Source of the DNA: Lycium barbarum
Taxonomy: Eukaryota; Streptophyta; Magnoliopsida; Solanales; Solanaceae
NCBI RefSeq assembly: GCF_019175385.1
Contig: NC_083343.1
Span: forward strand, 56,194,457-56,258,456
Length of the DNA: 64,000 nucleotides
Direction of reading: 5' to 3'
The position numbers and the translations under genes were made by a program. The notes under the pieces were generated by a model. That model saw nothing but the letters and a program-made list of their open reading frames with translations, ran no database searches and was not told the origin of the DNA. Of the stretch, positions 1-11,044 are shown piece by piece (within the stretch, counting starts at the first letter, position 1; every line of letters starts with the position of its first letter).

Positions 1-2139
1 GGGGAGCACCAGTCCTATTTGTAAGAAAGAAAGACGGTTCCCTACGAATGTACATTGATTATAGGCAGTTGAATAAGGTGATGATAAAGAACAAATATCC
101 TCTTCCAAGGAGTGATGATTTGTTTGATCAATTGCAAGGTGCCAGGTGGTTTTCAAAAATAGACTTGAGGTCGGGTTACCATCAAGTGAGAGTTAGAGAA
201 GAAGATATTCCCAAACAGCTTTCAGAACGAGATATGGTCATTATGAATTCCGGGTGATGTCATTTGGGTTAACTAATGCCCCGACAGTGTTTATGAATTT
301 GATGAATAATGTATTCAGGCCTCTCTTGGATCTATTTGTAATAGTATTCATTGATGATATTCTGGTGTACTCTCGCACGGAATCAGAACATACAGATCGT
401 TTATGTATTGTCCTTGGAATTCTTCGAACTCGGGAATTGTATGCAAAATTTTCAAAGTACGAGTTTTGGCAGAATTCTGTAACATTTCTGGGCCATGTTA
501 TTTCAGATGATGGTATTCGAGTTGATACTCAGAAAATTGAAGCTGTGAAGACTTGGCCAAGGCCTACAACGCCTACAGAAGTTCGTAGTTTTCTGGACTG
601 GCAGGTTACTATAGAAGGTTCGTAGAGGGGTTTTCCTCTATATCAGCCCCATTGACGAAGCTAACTCAGAAGTCAACTAAATTTCAGTGGAATGATGCTT
701 GTGAGCGTAGTTTCCAGGAGTTGAAGGACAGATTAACCTCAGCTCCAGTCTTAACACTTCCAGAAGGGCCAGATGGTTATGTTGTGTATTGTGATGCTTC
801 TGGTATTGGGTTAGGATGTGTGTTAATGCAGCGCCGTAGAGTCATTTCTTATGTTTCGAGACAGCTGCGGAAACATGAAAAGAACTATCCAACTCATGAT
901 CTCGAATTAGCTGCAGTCATTCATGCATTAAAAGTGTGGAGACATTACTTGTATGGCGTGCATGTTGATATCTATACAGACCACAAGAGTCTTCAATACA
1001 TTTTCAAGCAGAAGGAGCTAAATCTACGGCAGAGGCGGTGGTTAGAGTTATTGAAAGATTACGATGTGAACATCTTATACCACCCCGGAAAAGCAAATGT
1101 AGTAGTTGATGCGCTTAGCCGCCGGTCAATGGGCAGTCTATGTGAAGTTCCTTCGGAGAAGAAATAATTGATTCATGAGCTCCATCAACTAGCTAATCTT
1201 GGAGTACATCTAATCGATTTAGGTAGTGCAGGAGTTAGTGTTAATAATCCCACAGTTTCGTCTCTGAATATGGAAGTGAAAGAGCGACAATATGAAGATC
1301 CTCAGTTGAGCCATTATAGAGACACAGTTCATGAAAAAAAGAAGTCTCCATTTGAAATTTCAATGGAGGGAATCTTAGATACCGAGGCAGGCTATGTGTT
1401 CCAAATGTTGTAGAATTACGTCACCGAATTCTAGAAGAAGCTCATTATTCTCGGTATTCTATTCATCCAGGAATGACAAAGATGTGTCATGATCTCAAGA
1501 TGATGTATTGGTGGGATAGCATGAAAAGAGACATAGCAGAATTTGTAGCCCAATGTCCAAATTGCCAGCAAGTAAAGATCGAACATCAAAAGCCAGGAGG
1601 TTTATTGTAAGCGATGGAAATCCGTACTTGGAAATGGGAAGTGATCAACATGGATTTCATTGTGGGGTTACCTCGTTCCCGAGGCAAGTATGATTCTATA
1701 AGGGTGATCGTGGACAGACTCACGAAAGCAGCTCTTTTTCTTCCAGTCAGGACCACATACTCAGCAGAGGACTATGCAAGGTTGTATCTCAAGGAAATTG
1801 TATGACTCCATAGTATTCCAATATCCATTATCACGGATAGAGGAGCACAGTTTACAGCCAAGTTCTGGAAGTCCTTCCAAGAGGGTCTAGGTACCCAAGT
1901 GAAGCTTAGTACGGCATTTCATCAGCAGACCGATGGACAAGCCGAATGTACTATTCAGACTTTGGAGGACATGCTATGAGCATGTGTTCTAGATTTCGGA
2001 GGTAGTTGGGATGATCATTTTCCTCTAATCGAATTTGCATACAACAATAGCTATCATTCTAGTATCCAAATGGCTCTATATGAAGCTTTATATGGAAGAA
2101 AGTGCAGATCTCCAATTTGATGGTTTGAAACAGGGGAAG
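1..2139 (+). pseudogene. pol: TE1 pol: reverse transcriptase, RNase H and N-terminal/core integrase, multiply broken
   Basis: Replication polyprotein of a Ty3 element. RT is recognisable from position 1 ([12 protein letters not shown], then FIDDILVYS near 350), RNase H/connection from about 650 ([24 protein letters not shown]), and integrase from about 1430, with the HH..CC zinc region (ending CPNCQQVK) and the core motifs [20 protein letters not shown] and TIQTLEDML. There are single-base frameshifts near 213 and 595. Stops fall near 1165, 1607, 1803, 1976 and 2117; several are CAA or CGA codons changed to TAA or TGA when compared with sister copies here. No functional product is possible. 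The coding sequence stops at the TE2 insertion and resumes at 10256. Confidence 0.93.
2135..2139. repeat. Left target-site duplication of TE2 (GGAAG)
   Basis: GGAAG directly precedes the TGTCACGACC end of TE2 and is repeated at 10251-10255 directly after its ATATAACA end. A 5-bp duplication is the normal footprint of LTR-retrotransposon integrase and fixes both ends of the insertion. Confidence 0.95.
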
Positions 2140-5101
2140 TGTCACGACCCAACTAGGGCCGCGACGGGTACCCGATACTTGTACCGAGCACCCCTTATCT
2201 ATCATCTTACCTCTATTACTGAGCGGGTCGTATGAACTATACCATATTTTTTTTGTTGTTTACTAAACGTTAACATTAGGAGCATACTTATAAACATGGG
2301 CTAATAAGCTTTACTAGCACAGTATACAACGACGAGGACCATCAAAAGTACGAAACATCTAACTGTACATATCTGCCTACCTGCTGACCTGCGCGGCATG
2401 AAACGCAGCGTCTACAAGAAGGGACGTCAGTACGAATAGTGTACCGAGTATGTAAGGCATGTAAGGTAATACAAACAGAACATAGAGTATGATTATCAAT
2501 ATCATAGGGTCATAGGACATATAATGAGACAAGAAAGTAACCTGTACATCGGAATACCTTTTTCAGGCCGGATACCATGCATGCTTGTCCGTCTTTTGAA
2601 AACATTTCTTTTTCATATTCATAGAAAATAGAGCTTATTTTCATCGTATCATGTCATAGCATATCATAGTATATTATGTAATATCATAGCACCGAACAAT
2701 GTCGGCTCGCCCACATTGCGCCGAAGTACATCGGCTCGCCCAAATATATATATATATCCCGCGTCCGGGATGATAAGCCAGTTGACCAGGTGGCAGTGAA
2801 ACATGTTTCCCTTCCCATTCCCCATGTATCCCTTCCCCCAACCCATGTTCATATACATGTCTTATATATATATGTCATATAAGCATGCAAGAGAGCCCAA
2901 GGAAAATCATGTATCCATCGGAGTGACGTAAGGTCAGTGACCTCCGATTGCATTATGGAACAACCGTCATCGTTTTGTCCCACCTTGAAGGAACGAGTAT
3001 TTTAAGGCGAGACTACCAACGAAGAATAATACTAGAAGAAAACGTAGTATGAAATCATAGGCATCATAGACGTCAATTCATAGGCTTTGAAATCCTTAGA
3101 ACATAGTGTCATAGCTAAGAAATGGAGATAAGGATCAAGAACTAGTCTGTCACCTTCGTATTCACATTGAATCCTTTGCTTAGAAATCTTGGTCATGGAA
3201 TCGTTCTGGTCATACTTATCGTAGGCATGTTCTCTTTTCTAACATCATCGTTATCATTATCGTCATAGAAGTATTCTCGTTGGAATAGGTATAGCACTTG
3301 TCATTTGATAACGGAATAAGGATCAAAGGTTTCTTTTGGATTCAACTTCAAAGTTAGTCAAGTGGAACGATAAGGAAAATCCGGGAACAATGGGCCCACC
3401 TCGGGCCGAATGAGGTAGCGTACACAGTTTGCATATGTTACATGTCATGGCGTTACTTGTGAGGGTTTCAAGGTAGTCGGGTCCTATTTATGCAAGTTCT
3501 AGAGGTTTAGGAAGTTTTTCCAACATTTCACACAATTCCTAGTTCAATTCTACTTAATGAAAAGGGGGAAACTTTAGGTACGGATTCCGGAGAATAGGGT
3601 TGTCCCCGAGGTTCATATCCAACCTAGTATGCCTAAGACATGCCAAGAAAGAAAGGATAAGACCTTACATACCTCTTTCTGCTCCTTATGCTATTCCAAA
3701 CTCAAGTTGCAAATCCGCCAAAATCTACAAATTGGTCACATTTACCAACTTTGGTTAGAGCATTTAGAATTGAATTCTTAAAGTGACACTTGGCTACCGA
3801 AATTCCGGCAGCACTTCCCCTGTAAATACATCATTCCCAAAAATCACCTTGGACAATCCTCATCAACAACAATCCGGGAATTCAACCCGGCCAAACTATT
3901 CACAACAATATCAACAATCACACTAACAATTTTAATGATTTATCCAAAATACATTTCAACGATTCAATCAATATACTACTTCCTTCAAAACCTTCCAACT
4001 CCAATAAAAACGATAACAACCTTATAATATATATTCCAACAACACCATACTAATATCATTATCTTCCATACATGTAAGGATATAATTTTCAATTTACATA
4101 ATCTTCCAAGACAAGCCTCCAACTACTAATACTTCACTAAGCTCATTAGTCTTTTATTTGCAACATAAAATTCACAACACAACAACCAACATACTAAATA
4201 AAACTTGCTCACCATTCCTTCACAATTCAACACATATACACGGCTATACATACAATATACACCACACGACCATCATCATGCATACACAACTACAACCTTT
4301 CCAAAATCATTCAACTTCCATTTTCAACATAACATTCACAACAATAACAACCAAACACTAAATAAAATAATTACAACATGATTCCTACACACACATAGGC
4401 ATACACGGCCACACCTATATTCTTGTTTTTCATGAATTTCACTCGCTTTTGCATACTACAACATGCATAAACATCCATAACATGTAAGAAAAGAGTTTCA
4501 CCTTACCTTTTTCTCCACTTCTTCTCTTGACTAGAATGGACAACTTGTGTGATTATGGGTTTTTATTGTTCCAACAACCCCTTCACCTTGCTAGGAACCC
4601 TTGAATTGGTAGGAAATGATTTTTGAAGGAATTGTTTGTCAATTTTCTTGGCAATTTTGCACTTGGCCGAAATGGCCCTTGAAGCTTTTTTTTTTTTTTT
4701 TTTGTGTTCTTGGTTTCTTGAAATGTCTAGAGAATTCTATGAATTTTATGAAGACTTGGTCTTCTTTTAAATCATTCACTAAATTCCCATATGGGCTTGG
4801 CCCATTAAGAAGGAAGTTGGATGGCCAACCTTGGCCCAAAGTGATCTAGCCCATTTTTTTTTTTGCACTTCATGACAAATTTTAATTTTTCCAATTTCCA
4901 AATTTGCCCTCCGCCTTCCTCCATATCTCCACGAATCATATTGTAAATTTACCTTTTTGCCCCTAATCTTTCTTAATAATCCCGCTTCTAAATTCTTCAT
5001 AGGCAACTCATATGCTTAACAAAATAAAAGTAAGGCCTTGCTTGTCATCTTCCCGCAATTACCTTGAATTATCCGATTGTACAAAAATGCGGGATATAAC
5101 A
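2140..5101 (-). repeat. TE2 3' LTR (2962 bp)
   Basis: Starts TGTCACGACC and ends GGGATATAACA on the plus strand, so it reads TGTTATATCCCG...TGACA in element orientation. It matches 7106-10250 over its length except for a 155-bp segment (7343-7497) missing here. That segment is bounded in the other LTR by two copies of GCCTAC, of which one remains at 2375-2380. It holds an AT run near 2746, a T tract at about 4687-4702, and two strongly A/C-biased stretches around 3850-4380. The open frames in it are short, biased in composition and not protein-like. Confidence 0.95.
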
Positions 5102-5137
5102 TCCTCCCCCCCTTTAGAACATTCGTCCTCGAATGTT
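5102..5137 (-). promoter_or_regulatory. TE2 polypurine tract and adjoining hairpin
   Basis: In element orientation a purine run (AAAGGGGGGGAGGA type) touches the 3' LTR at 5102-5115. It is the expected primer for plus-strand DNA synthesis. Immediately upstream, 5118-5137 is a perfect inverted repeat with 8-base arms AACATTCG/CGAATGTT and a 4-base loop. The same pair occurs in all five Tekay elements here whose 3' end is present. Confidence 0.85.
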
Positions 5138-5776
5138 AAACTGGCCTCATAGTGTATTATAATACTTCGGGGAGGTCTCCTTCGTAGATATCTCACATGT
5201 CGCTTAACATGTCCATTTTAGGAGCATAGATTGCCTTTATGTCGTAGGCCAATTGAGTTAGCTCCAAACGCTGGCCCTGCGTTAATAAGTCTCCTTTATT
5301 GGATCTTGAATCGTCATAGTCCATTTTAGGTCTAACATGTTCTCCCCTCCTGCTAGTCTAGTCTGTCTCAGCCTACATGACTTCTATAGGGTTTCTAACC
5401 ACTCCACACACTCTAATTTACATTAGGCTACCTAATTTCACATTCGTCTCTTGTTCCCACATTTATGAAATTTTCAGCATATTTCCCAGGAGGTCACCCA
5501 TCTTGATATTGCTCTCACTCTAGCACGCTTAACCTTGAAGCTTTGGTGCATTTTAGTACGTGAATGCTGGTGTAATTATATCATCTGCCCCGCACTACCT
5601 ATATCACATAATATGGGACAAATTGGGGTCTTAGCAGTTTTCGAAACGCCCGCGTAACACATCTTTTCTTTTAATTACAATTCTAACCTCCGCAATCCCC
5701 AGTATTCGTCCTTTTACCTATGTATATGGCTACTTTTGTCCTAAATTTCCACATTCCCATTAGTGGCGAAACCACC
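5138..5776 (-). other. TE2 interior between protease remnant and polypurine tract, non-coding
   Basis: No protein-coding signal on either strand. The only recognisable content is the 5S rRNA-like segment at 5483-5585. The flanking sequence 5586-5665 reads in the same orientation and may belong to the same captured unit. The remaining sequence matches nothing I recognise. In a full-length element this position would hold pol, so the segment replaces about 3.5 kb of coding sequence. Confidence 0.6.
5483..5585 (-). ncRNA. 5S rRNA-like sequence inside TE2, degenerate
   Basis: On the minus strand, GATGGGTGACCTCCTGGGAA (5484-5503) is identical to the 3'-half C-box region of plant 5S rRNA. It is preceded by GTTAAGCGTGCT (A-box region) and further up by ACCAGCA and TGCACC, in correct order and spacing. 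The middle (the intermediate-element region, here GAGAGCAATAT) and the last bases of 5S are altered, so this is not a functional ribosomal gene. 5S sequence inside a retroelement is known from Cassandra TRIM LTRs, which also use a tRNA-Met primer site. This could be a captured Cassandra fragment; I cannot confirm LTR borders. Confidence 0.7.
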
Positions 5777-6898
5777 TTAGTCGCAACAGGCATAGACATC
5801 CCAGCTCGTTTGATCTAGCTCGGGTCCCCCCCCCCCTAATATGTTCAGCGATTTAGGGTGCGATATCTGATACGTAGAACCTGGATCAATCGATACTTGT
5901 ACATTGTAGAAAACTACTGATAATATACCTGGAACGACATCAGGGGATGGCTCAGGATCTTGTCGGCCAGCTAGTGCATAGGTATGATGCTGGGGTCCAC
6001 TCGAACTGAGTATTCCTTCTCGGTCTCTATCGCAGCCTACTGCTATTTGGGACCTTTGCATTGGAGGGTGCGCCAATGATTGTGAGTCGACTGCTGCCCC
6101 CGTGGGCTGAACCCTTCCTCTGCCACGGCGAAATGGGCAGTCGCGCATATAATGACCTGACTTAGCACAGGTATAACAAATACCCGAACCCGCGCGACAC
6201 GACCCCGCATGTAATTTACGGCACTGGGGGCATCGTGGTACGGATGATCTCTGCTGACTAAGCTCACCGCTACACTGGCAACCCAAGACTCCGTAGCCTT
6301 GACCTGACCCGGCAGGCTGAGTTTGGTCTCTGTCGTACCTCCGTGGGCAATCACGCATCAAATGGCCAATCCGACCGCAGGCAAAATAAGCATTTGTATC
6401 TAAGTAACACTGTCCCGAGTGTGGCCTACCACATCGTGCACACCGCGGTGGGGGTAGCCCCGTACTGGTAAAGTCGGCTCTACGCCGGGATCCCGAAACC
6501 CTGGCACTCTGATCTGGTCCTGAATACCCGGAATGCTCCTGTGCCTGTCTCCCTCTATACTCACTTCTAATTCCGAAAGATCTAGCCCTTTTTCTGCGAC
6601 CCCTATCACCAGATCCCACGCCCTGTTGTTGAGCTTGAGCGGCTACTAGTTGGGTTAACAAAAGGATGGCCTGTCTCATCTCTTGAGTTGGAGCATCAGG
6701 TGAGGGAATTGGGGGTGCTGGAGCTGAAGTGGAAACTCCTTCTTGCTCCCCTAATATCGGCGGAGTGCGAACAACACAAGAGGAAGCCTTATTATGGGAT
6801 TCACCCTCCTCAATGTTTACCAGTGGCTCCCGTCAGTTCGCCTTTCTGTTGCCATCTTGCCCTCTTCGGGGACTGTAACTTTCATCTTCTTAGGCATC
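5777..6898 (-). pseudogene. gag: TE2 gag: capsid core missing, two zinc-knuckle modules, start of protease
   Basis: The expected start is the ATG near 6898 (MPKKMKV), but a stop follows within about 30 codons. The open part (6679-5777, 300 residues) opens with the helix LLTQLVAAQAQ and then jumps to the basic linker RRKRARS. The roughly 150-residue capsid core present in the TE4 and TE7 gags is absent. Two copies of a Cys-rich module follow: C80xxC83 plus a knuckle at 98-111 in which the first Cys is Tyr, and C150xxC153 plus an intact CX2CX4HX4C knuckle (168-181). The frame then reaches the start of protease (IDPGST) and ends in unrelated sequence. RNA binding might survive; particle assembly should not. 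Confidence 0.87.
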
Positions 6899-7089
6899 GC
6901 TGAAAATGTAACACTGGGTTAGGAAGAAGGAAAACCTCTTATTATAGCTCTATCGCACGATCTAGAATACAAAGAAGGTCATATTTCCTAAATGCCCTGC
7001 AGCCTCCTGCGTATAAGTGTGGCGCGCTACACACCCATAAACAGGACTCTACTGGACACGGCTCGTAGACAATCCCCTAGGACCAACCT

Positions 7090-7101
7090 GCTCTGATACC
7101 A
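7090..7101 (-). other. TE2 primer binding site for initiator tRNA-Met
   Basis: In element orientation TGGTATCAGAGC begins four bases after the 5' LTR end. It is complementary to the 3' end of plant initiator tRNA-Met and is the usual primer site of plant Ty3 elements. It fixes the element's orientation. Confidence 0.93.
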
Positions 7102-7105
7102 CTTC

Positions 7106-10100
7106 TGTCACGACCCAACTAGGGCCGCGACGGGTACCCGATACTTGTACCGAGCACCCCTTATCTATCATCTTACCTCTATTACTGAGCGGGCCGTATG
7201 AACTATACCATATTTTTTTTTTGTTGTTTACTAAACGTTAACATTAGGAGCATACTTATAAACATAGGCTAATAAGCTTTACTAGCACAGTATACAACGA
7301 CGAGGACCATCAAAAGTACGAAACATCTAACTGTACATATCTGCCTACGAGCCTCTAAACATAGTACACATATACATAGGAAGGGCCGAGTACTGCTGTG
7401 CCCGAATATATACCCAAAATAGTACCAAGGGACTGAGGCTCCGGGACAACTGGAGCGCTACCGATTCCTGCTGATAGAGCTCCTAGGAACCAGATTCGCC
7501 TACCTGCTGACCTGCGCGGCATGAAACGCAGCGTCCACAAGAAAGGACGTCAGTACGAATAGTGTACCGAGTATGTAAGGCATGGAAGGTAATACAAACA
7601 GAACATAGAGTATGATTATCAATATCATAGGGTCATAGGACATATAATGAGACAAGAAAGTAACCTGTACATCGGAATACCTTTTTCAGGTCGGATACCA
7701 TCCATGCTTGTCCGTCTTTTGAAAACATTTCTTTTTCATATTCATAGAAAATAGAGCTTATTTCACATCGTATCATGTCATAGCATATCATAGTATATTA
7801 TGTAATATCATAGCACCGAACAATGTCGGCTCGCCCACATTGCGCCGAAGTACATCGGCTCGCCCAAATATATATATATATATATATATCCCGCGTCCGG
7901 GCATCCCGCGTCCGGGATGATAAGCCAGTTGACCAGGTGGCAGTGAAACATGTTTCCCTTCCCATTCCCCATGTATCCCTTCCCCCAACCCATGTTCATA
8001 TACATGTCTTATATATATATATGTCATATAAGCATGCAAGAGAGCCCAAGGAAAATCATGTATCCATCGGAGTGACGTAAGGTCGGTGACCTCCGATTGC
8101 ATTATGGAACAACCGTCATCGCTTTGTCCCACCTTGAAGGAACGAGTATTTTAAGGCGAGACTACCAACGAAGAATAATACTAGAAGAAAACGTAGTATG
8201 AAATCATAGGCATCATAGACGTCAATTCATAGGCTTTGAAATCCTTAGAACATAGTGTCATAGCTAAGAAATGGAGATAAGGATCAAGAACTAGTCTGTC
8301 ACCTTCGTATTCACATTGAATCCTTTGCTTAGAAATCTTGGTCATGGAATCGTTCTGGTCATACTTATCGTAGGCATGTTCTCTTTTCTAACATCATCGT
8401 TATCATTATCGTCATAGAAGTATTCTCGTTGGAATAGGTATAGCACTTGTCATTTGATAACGGAATAAGGATCAAAGGTTTCTTTTGGATTCAACTTCAA
8501 AGTAAGTCAAGCGGAACGATAAGGAAAATCCGGGAACAATGGGCCCACCTCGGGCCGAATGAGGTAGCGTACACAGTTTGCATATGTTACATGTCATGGC
8601 GTTACTTGTGAGGGTTTCAAGGTAGTCGGGTCCTATTTATGCAAGTTCTAGAGGCTTAGGAAGTTTTTCCAACATTTCACACAATTCCTAGTTCAATTCT
8701 ACTGAATGAAAAAGGGGAAACTTTAGGTACGGATTCCGGAGAATAGGGTTGTCCCCGAGGTTCATATCCAACCTAGTATGCCTAAGACATGCCAAGAAAG
8801 AAAGGATAAGACCTTACATACCTCTTTCCGCTCCTTATGCTATTCCAAACTCAAGTTGCAAATCCGCCAAAATCTACAAATTGGTCACATTTACCAACTT
8901 TGGTTAGAGCATTTAGAATTGAATTCTTAAAGTGACACTTGGCTACCGAAATTCCGGCAGCACTTCCCCTGTAAATACATCATTCCCAAAAATCACCTTG
9001 GACAATCCTCATCAACAACAATCCGGGAATTCAACCCGGCCAAACTATTCACAACAATATCAACAATCATACTAACATTTTTAACGATTTATCCAAAATA
9101 CATTTCAACGATTCAATCAATATACTACTTCCTTCAAAACCTTCCAACTCCAATAAAAACGATAACAACCTTATAATATATATTCCAACAACACCATACT
9201 AATATCATTATCTTCCATACATGTAAGGACATAATTTTCAATTTACATAATCTTCCAAGACAAGCCTCCAACTACTAATACTTCACTAAGTTCATTAGGC
9301 TTTTATTTGCAACATAAAATTCACAACACAACAACCAACATACTAAATAAAACTTGCTCACCATTCCTTCACAATTCAACACATATACACGGCTATACAT
9401 ACAATATACACCACACGGCCACCATCATGCATACACAACTACAACCTTTCCAAAATCATTCAACTTCCATTTTCAACATAACATTCACAACAATAACAAC
9501 CAAACACTAAATAAAATAATTACAACATGATTCCTACACACACATAGGCATACACGACCACACCTATATTCTTGTTTTTCATGAATTTCACTCACTTTTG
9601 CATACTACAACATGCATTAACATCCATAACATGTAAGAAAAGAGTTTCATCTTACCTTTTTCTCCACTTCTTCTCTTGACTAGAATGGACAACTTGTGTG
9701 ATTATGGGTATTTCTTGTTCCAACAAGCCCTTCACCTTGCTAGGAACCCTTGAATTGGTAGGAATGATTTTTGAAGGAATTTTTTGTCAATTTTCTTGGC
9801 AATTTTGCACTTGGCCGAAATGGCCCTTGAAGCTTTTTTTTTTTTTTTTTTTTGTGTTCTTGGTTTCTTGAAATGTCTAGAGAATTCAATGAATTTTATG
9901 AAGACTTGGTCTTCTTTTAAATCATTCACTAAATTCCCATATGGGCTTGGCCCATTAAGAAGGAAGTTGGATGGCCCACCTTGGCCCAAAGTGATCTAGC
10001 CCATTTTTTTTTTTGCACTTCATGACAAATTTTAATTTTTCCAATTTCCAAATTTTCCCTCTGCCTTCCTCCATATCTCCACGAATCATATTGCAAATTT

Positions 10101-10250
10101 ACCTTTTTGCCCCTAATCTTTCTTAATAATCCCACTTCTAAATTCTTCATAGGCAACTCATATGCTTAGCAAAATAAAAGTAAGGCCTTGCTTGTCATCT
10201 TCCCGCAATTACCTTGAATTACCGATTGTACAAAAATGCGGGATATAACA
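7106..10250 (-). repeat. TE2 5' LTR (3145 bp)
   Basis: Full-length LTR, TGTCACGACC to GGGATATAACA on the plus strand. Compared with 2140-5101 it keeps the 155-bp block 7343-7497 and has a duplicated CCCGCGTCCGGG motif near 7890-7915 next to a longer AT run. It contains the LTR block shared between families (about 7500-7580). No protein-coding region is supported. Confidence 0.95.
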
Positions 10251-10255
10251 GGAAG
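10251..10255. repeat. Right target-site duplication of TE2 (GGAAG)
   Basis: Second copy of the 5-bp duplication, directly after the TE2 end, and part of TE1's integrase codons. Confidence 0.95.
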
Positions 10256-10841
10256 TACAACTAATAGGCCCTGAATTGATCCAGCAAGCGGTAGAAAAAT
10301 TCAAGGTGATCCGAGGTCGATTACTGACAGCCCAAAGTCGCCAAAAATCTTATACGGACAACCGCCGGCGAGACTTGGAATTTCAGGTTGATGATTGGGT
10401 ATTTTTGAAAGTGTCGCCAATGAAAGGGGTGATGAGATTTGGCAAGAAAGAGAAGTTAAGTCCTCGATACATTGGACCCTATAGAATTATCCGCAAGGTG
10501 GGTCATGTAGCCTATGAATTGGACTTGCCTTCAGAGCTTGAATCAGTCCATCTAGTCTTCCATGTCTCAATGCTCCACAAGTGTGTCGGAGATCCCTCAA
10601 AAATTGTTCCAATAGATGATGTGCAAGTGACAGAAAAGCTAGCATATGAAGACTGCCTATTGCTATCTTAGACAGGCAAGTACGAAGACTTCGAAATAAG
10701 GAAGTAGCTTCAGTCAAAGTCTTGTGGCGAAACAATAACCGGGAAGAAATGTCGTGGGAAGTAGAGGAGAGTATGAAATCCAAGTACCCGCGCTTATTCC
10801 AACCCCCTGCAGAGATTCAAGATGAAACACTAACATTATGA
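10256..10841 (+). pseudogene. pol: TE1 pol continued: integrase C-terminus and chromodomain
   Basis: This continues TE1's integrase after TE2 (IQQAVEKFKVIRGRLL, DDWVFLKVSPMKGVMRFGKK, LSPRYIGPY, HVSMLHKCVGDPSKIV). A frameshift near 10650 moves the chromodomain-like end (ILDRQVRRLRNKEV, VLWRNNN, KSKYPRLF) to another frame. The natural stop is TGA at about 10839. In chromoviruses this C-terminal domain is thought to guide integration toward silent chromatin, which fits the self-nested insertions seen here. From 10842 to 11007 I see only a short untranslated stretch. Confidence 0.9.
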
Positions 10842-11007
10842 GGTATGTATGCTTACTTTTCATGCTTTTGGTCGTGTGTGTCCAATTTATAGTTCTATTG
10901 CATTGTGGCCCTATGAGGGACTATTATTGTGGGTTGTTGTGACATGATGGTAGCGCCATATTACAGGGGAAACTCTGGCAAAATTTTTGTAGAATTCCCG
11001 AGTGTTT

Positions 11008-11044
11008 AACATTCAAGGACGAATGTTCCAAAAGGGGGGAAGAA
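11008..11044 (+). promoter_or_regulatory. TE1 hairpin and polypurine tract
   Basis: A near-perfect AACATTC/GAATGTT inverted repeat (11008-11027, one arm mismatch) is followed by the purine run AAAAGGGGGGAAGAA, which abuts the LTR start TGTTACACC at 11045. Same arrangement as in TE2, TE3, TE4, TE6 and TE7. Confidence 0.85.

Larger units (their letters stand above)
2140..10250 (-). mobile_element. TE2: non-autonomous long-LTR retrotransposon with nucleocapsid-only gag
   Basis: An 8.1-kb element on the minus strand. The LTRs are 2140-5101 (3') and 7106-10250 (5'), leaving a 2.0-kb interior. The interior has a tRNA-Met primer site at 7090-7101, a damaged gag lacking the capsid core (5777-6898), a short start of protease, a 5S rRNA-like segment (5483-5585), and a purine tract with hairpin (5102-5137). 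There is no RT, RNase H or integrase, so movement would have needed enzymes from a full-length relative. In the first 560 bp the two LTRs differ by only about nine substitutions by eye, so it inserted recently compared with its neighbours. It resembles gag-only terminal-repeat derivatives described in plants, but without a capsid domain. Confidence 0.93.

Noticed and set aside
4158..4361. Thr/Asn/His-rich frame, repeated at 9307-9510
   Set aside because: Chance frame in the A/C-biased part of the TE2 LTR. It appears twice only because the LTR does.
4616..5006. Overlapping frames on both strands near the end of the TE2 LTR, repeated at 9732-10156
   Set aside because: Built around a poly-T tract that varies in length; both strands open together, which is typical of low complexity and not of a gene.
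5483..5585. Functional 5S rRNA gene
   Set aside because: Middle region and 3' end are altered, and there is no T-run terminator directly after the 5S-like end.
7788..8132. Minus-strand frame of 114 residues with repeated Ile-Tyr
   Set aside because: It runs through an AT microsatellite in TE2's LTR; no domain, and the equivalent frame in the other LTR is broken.
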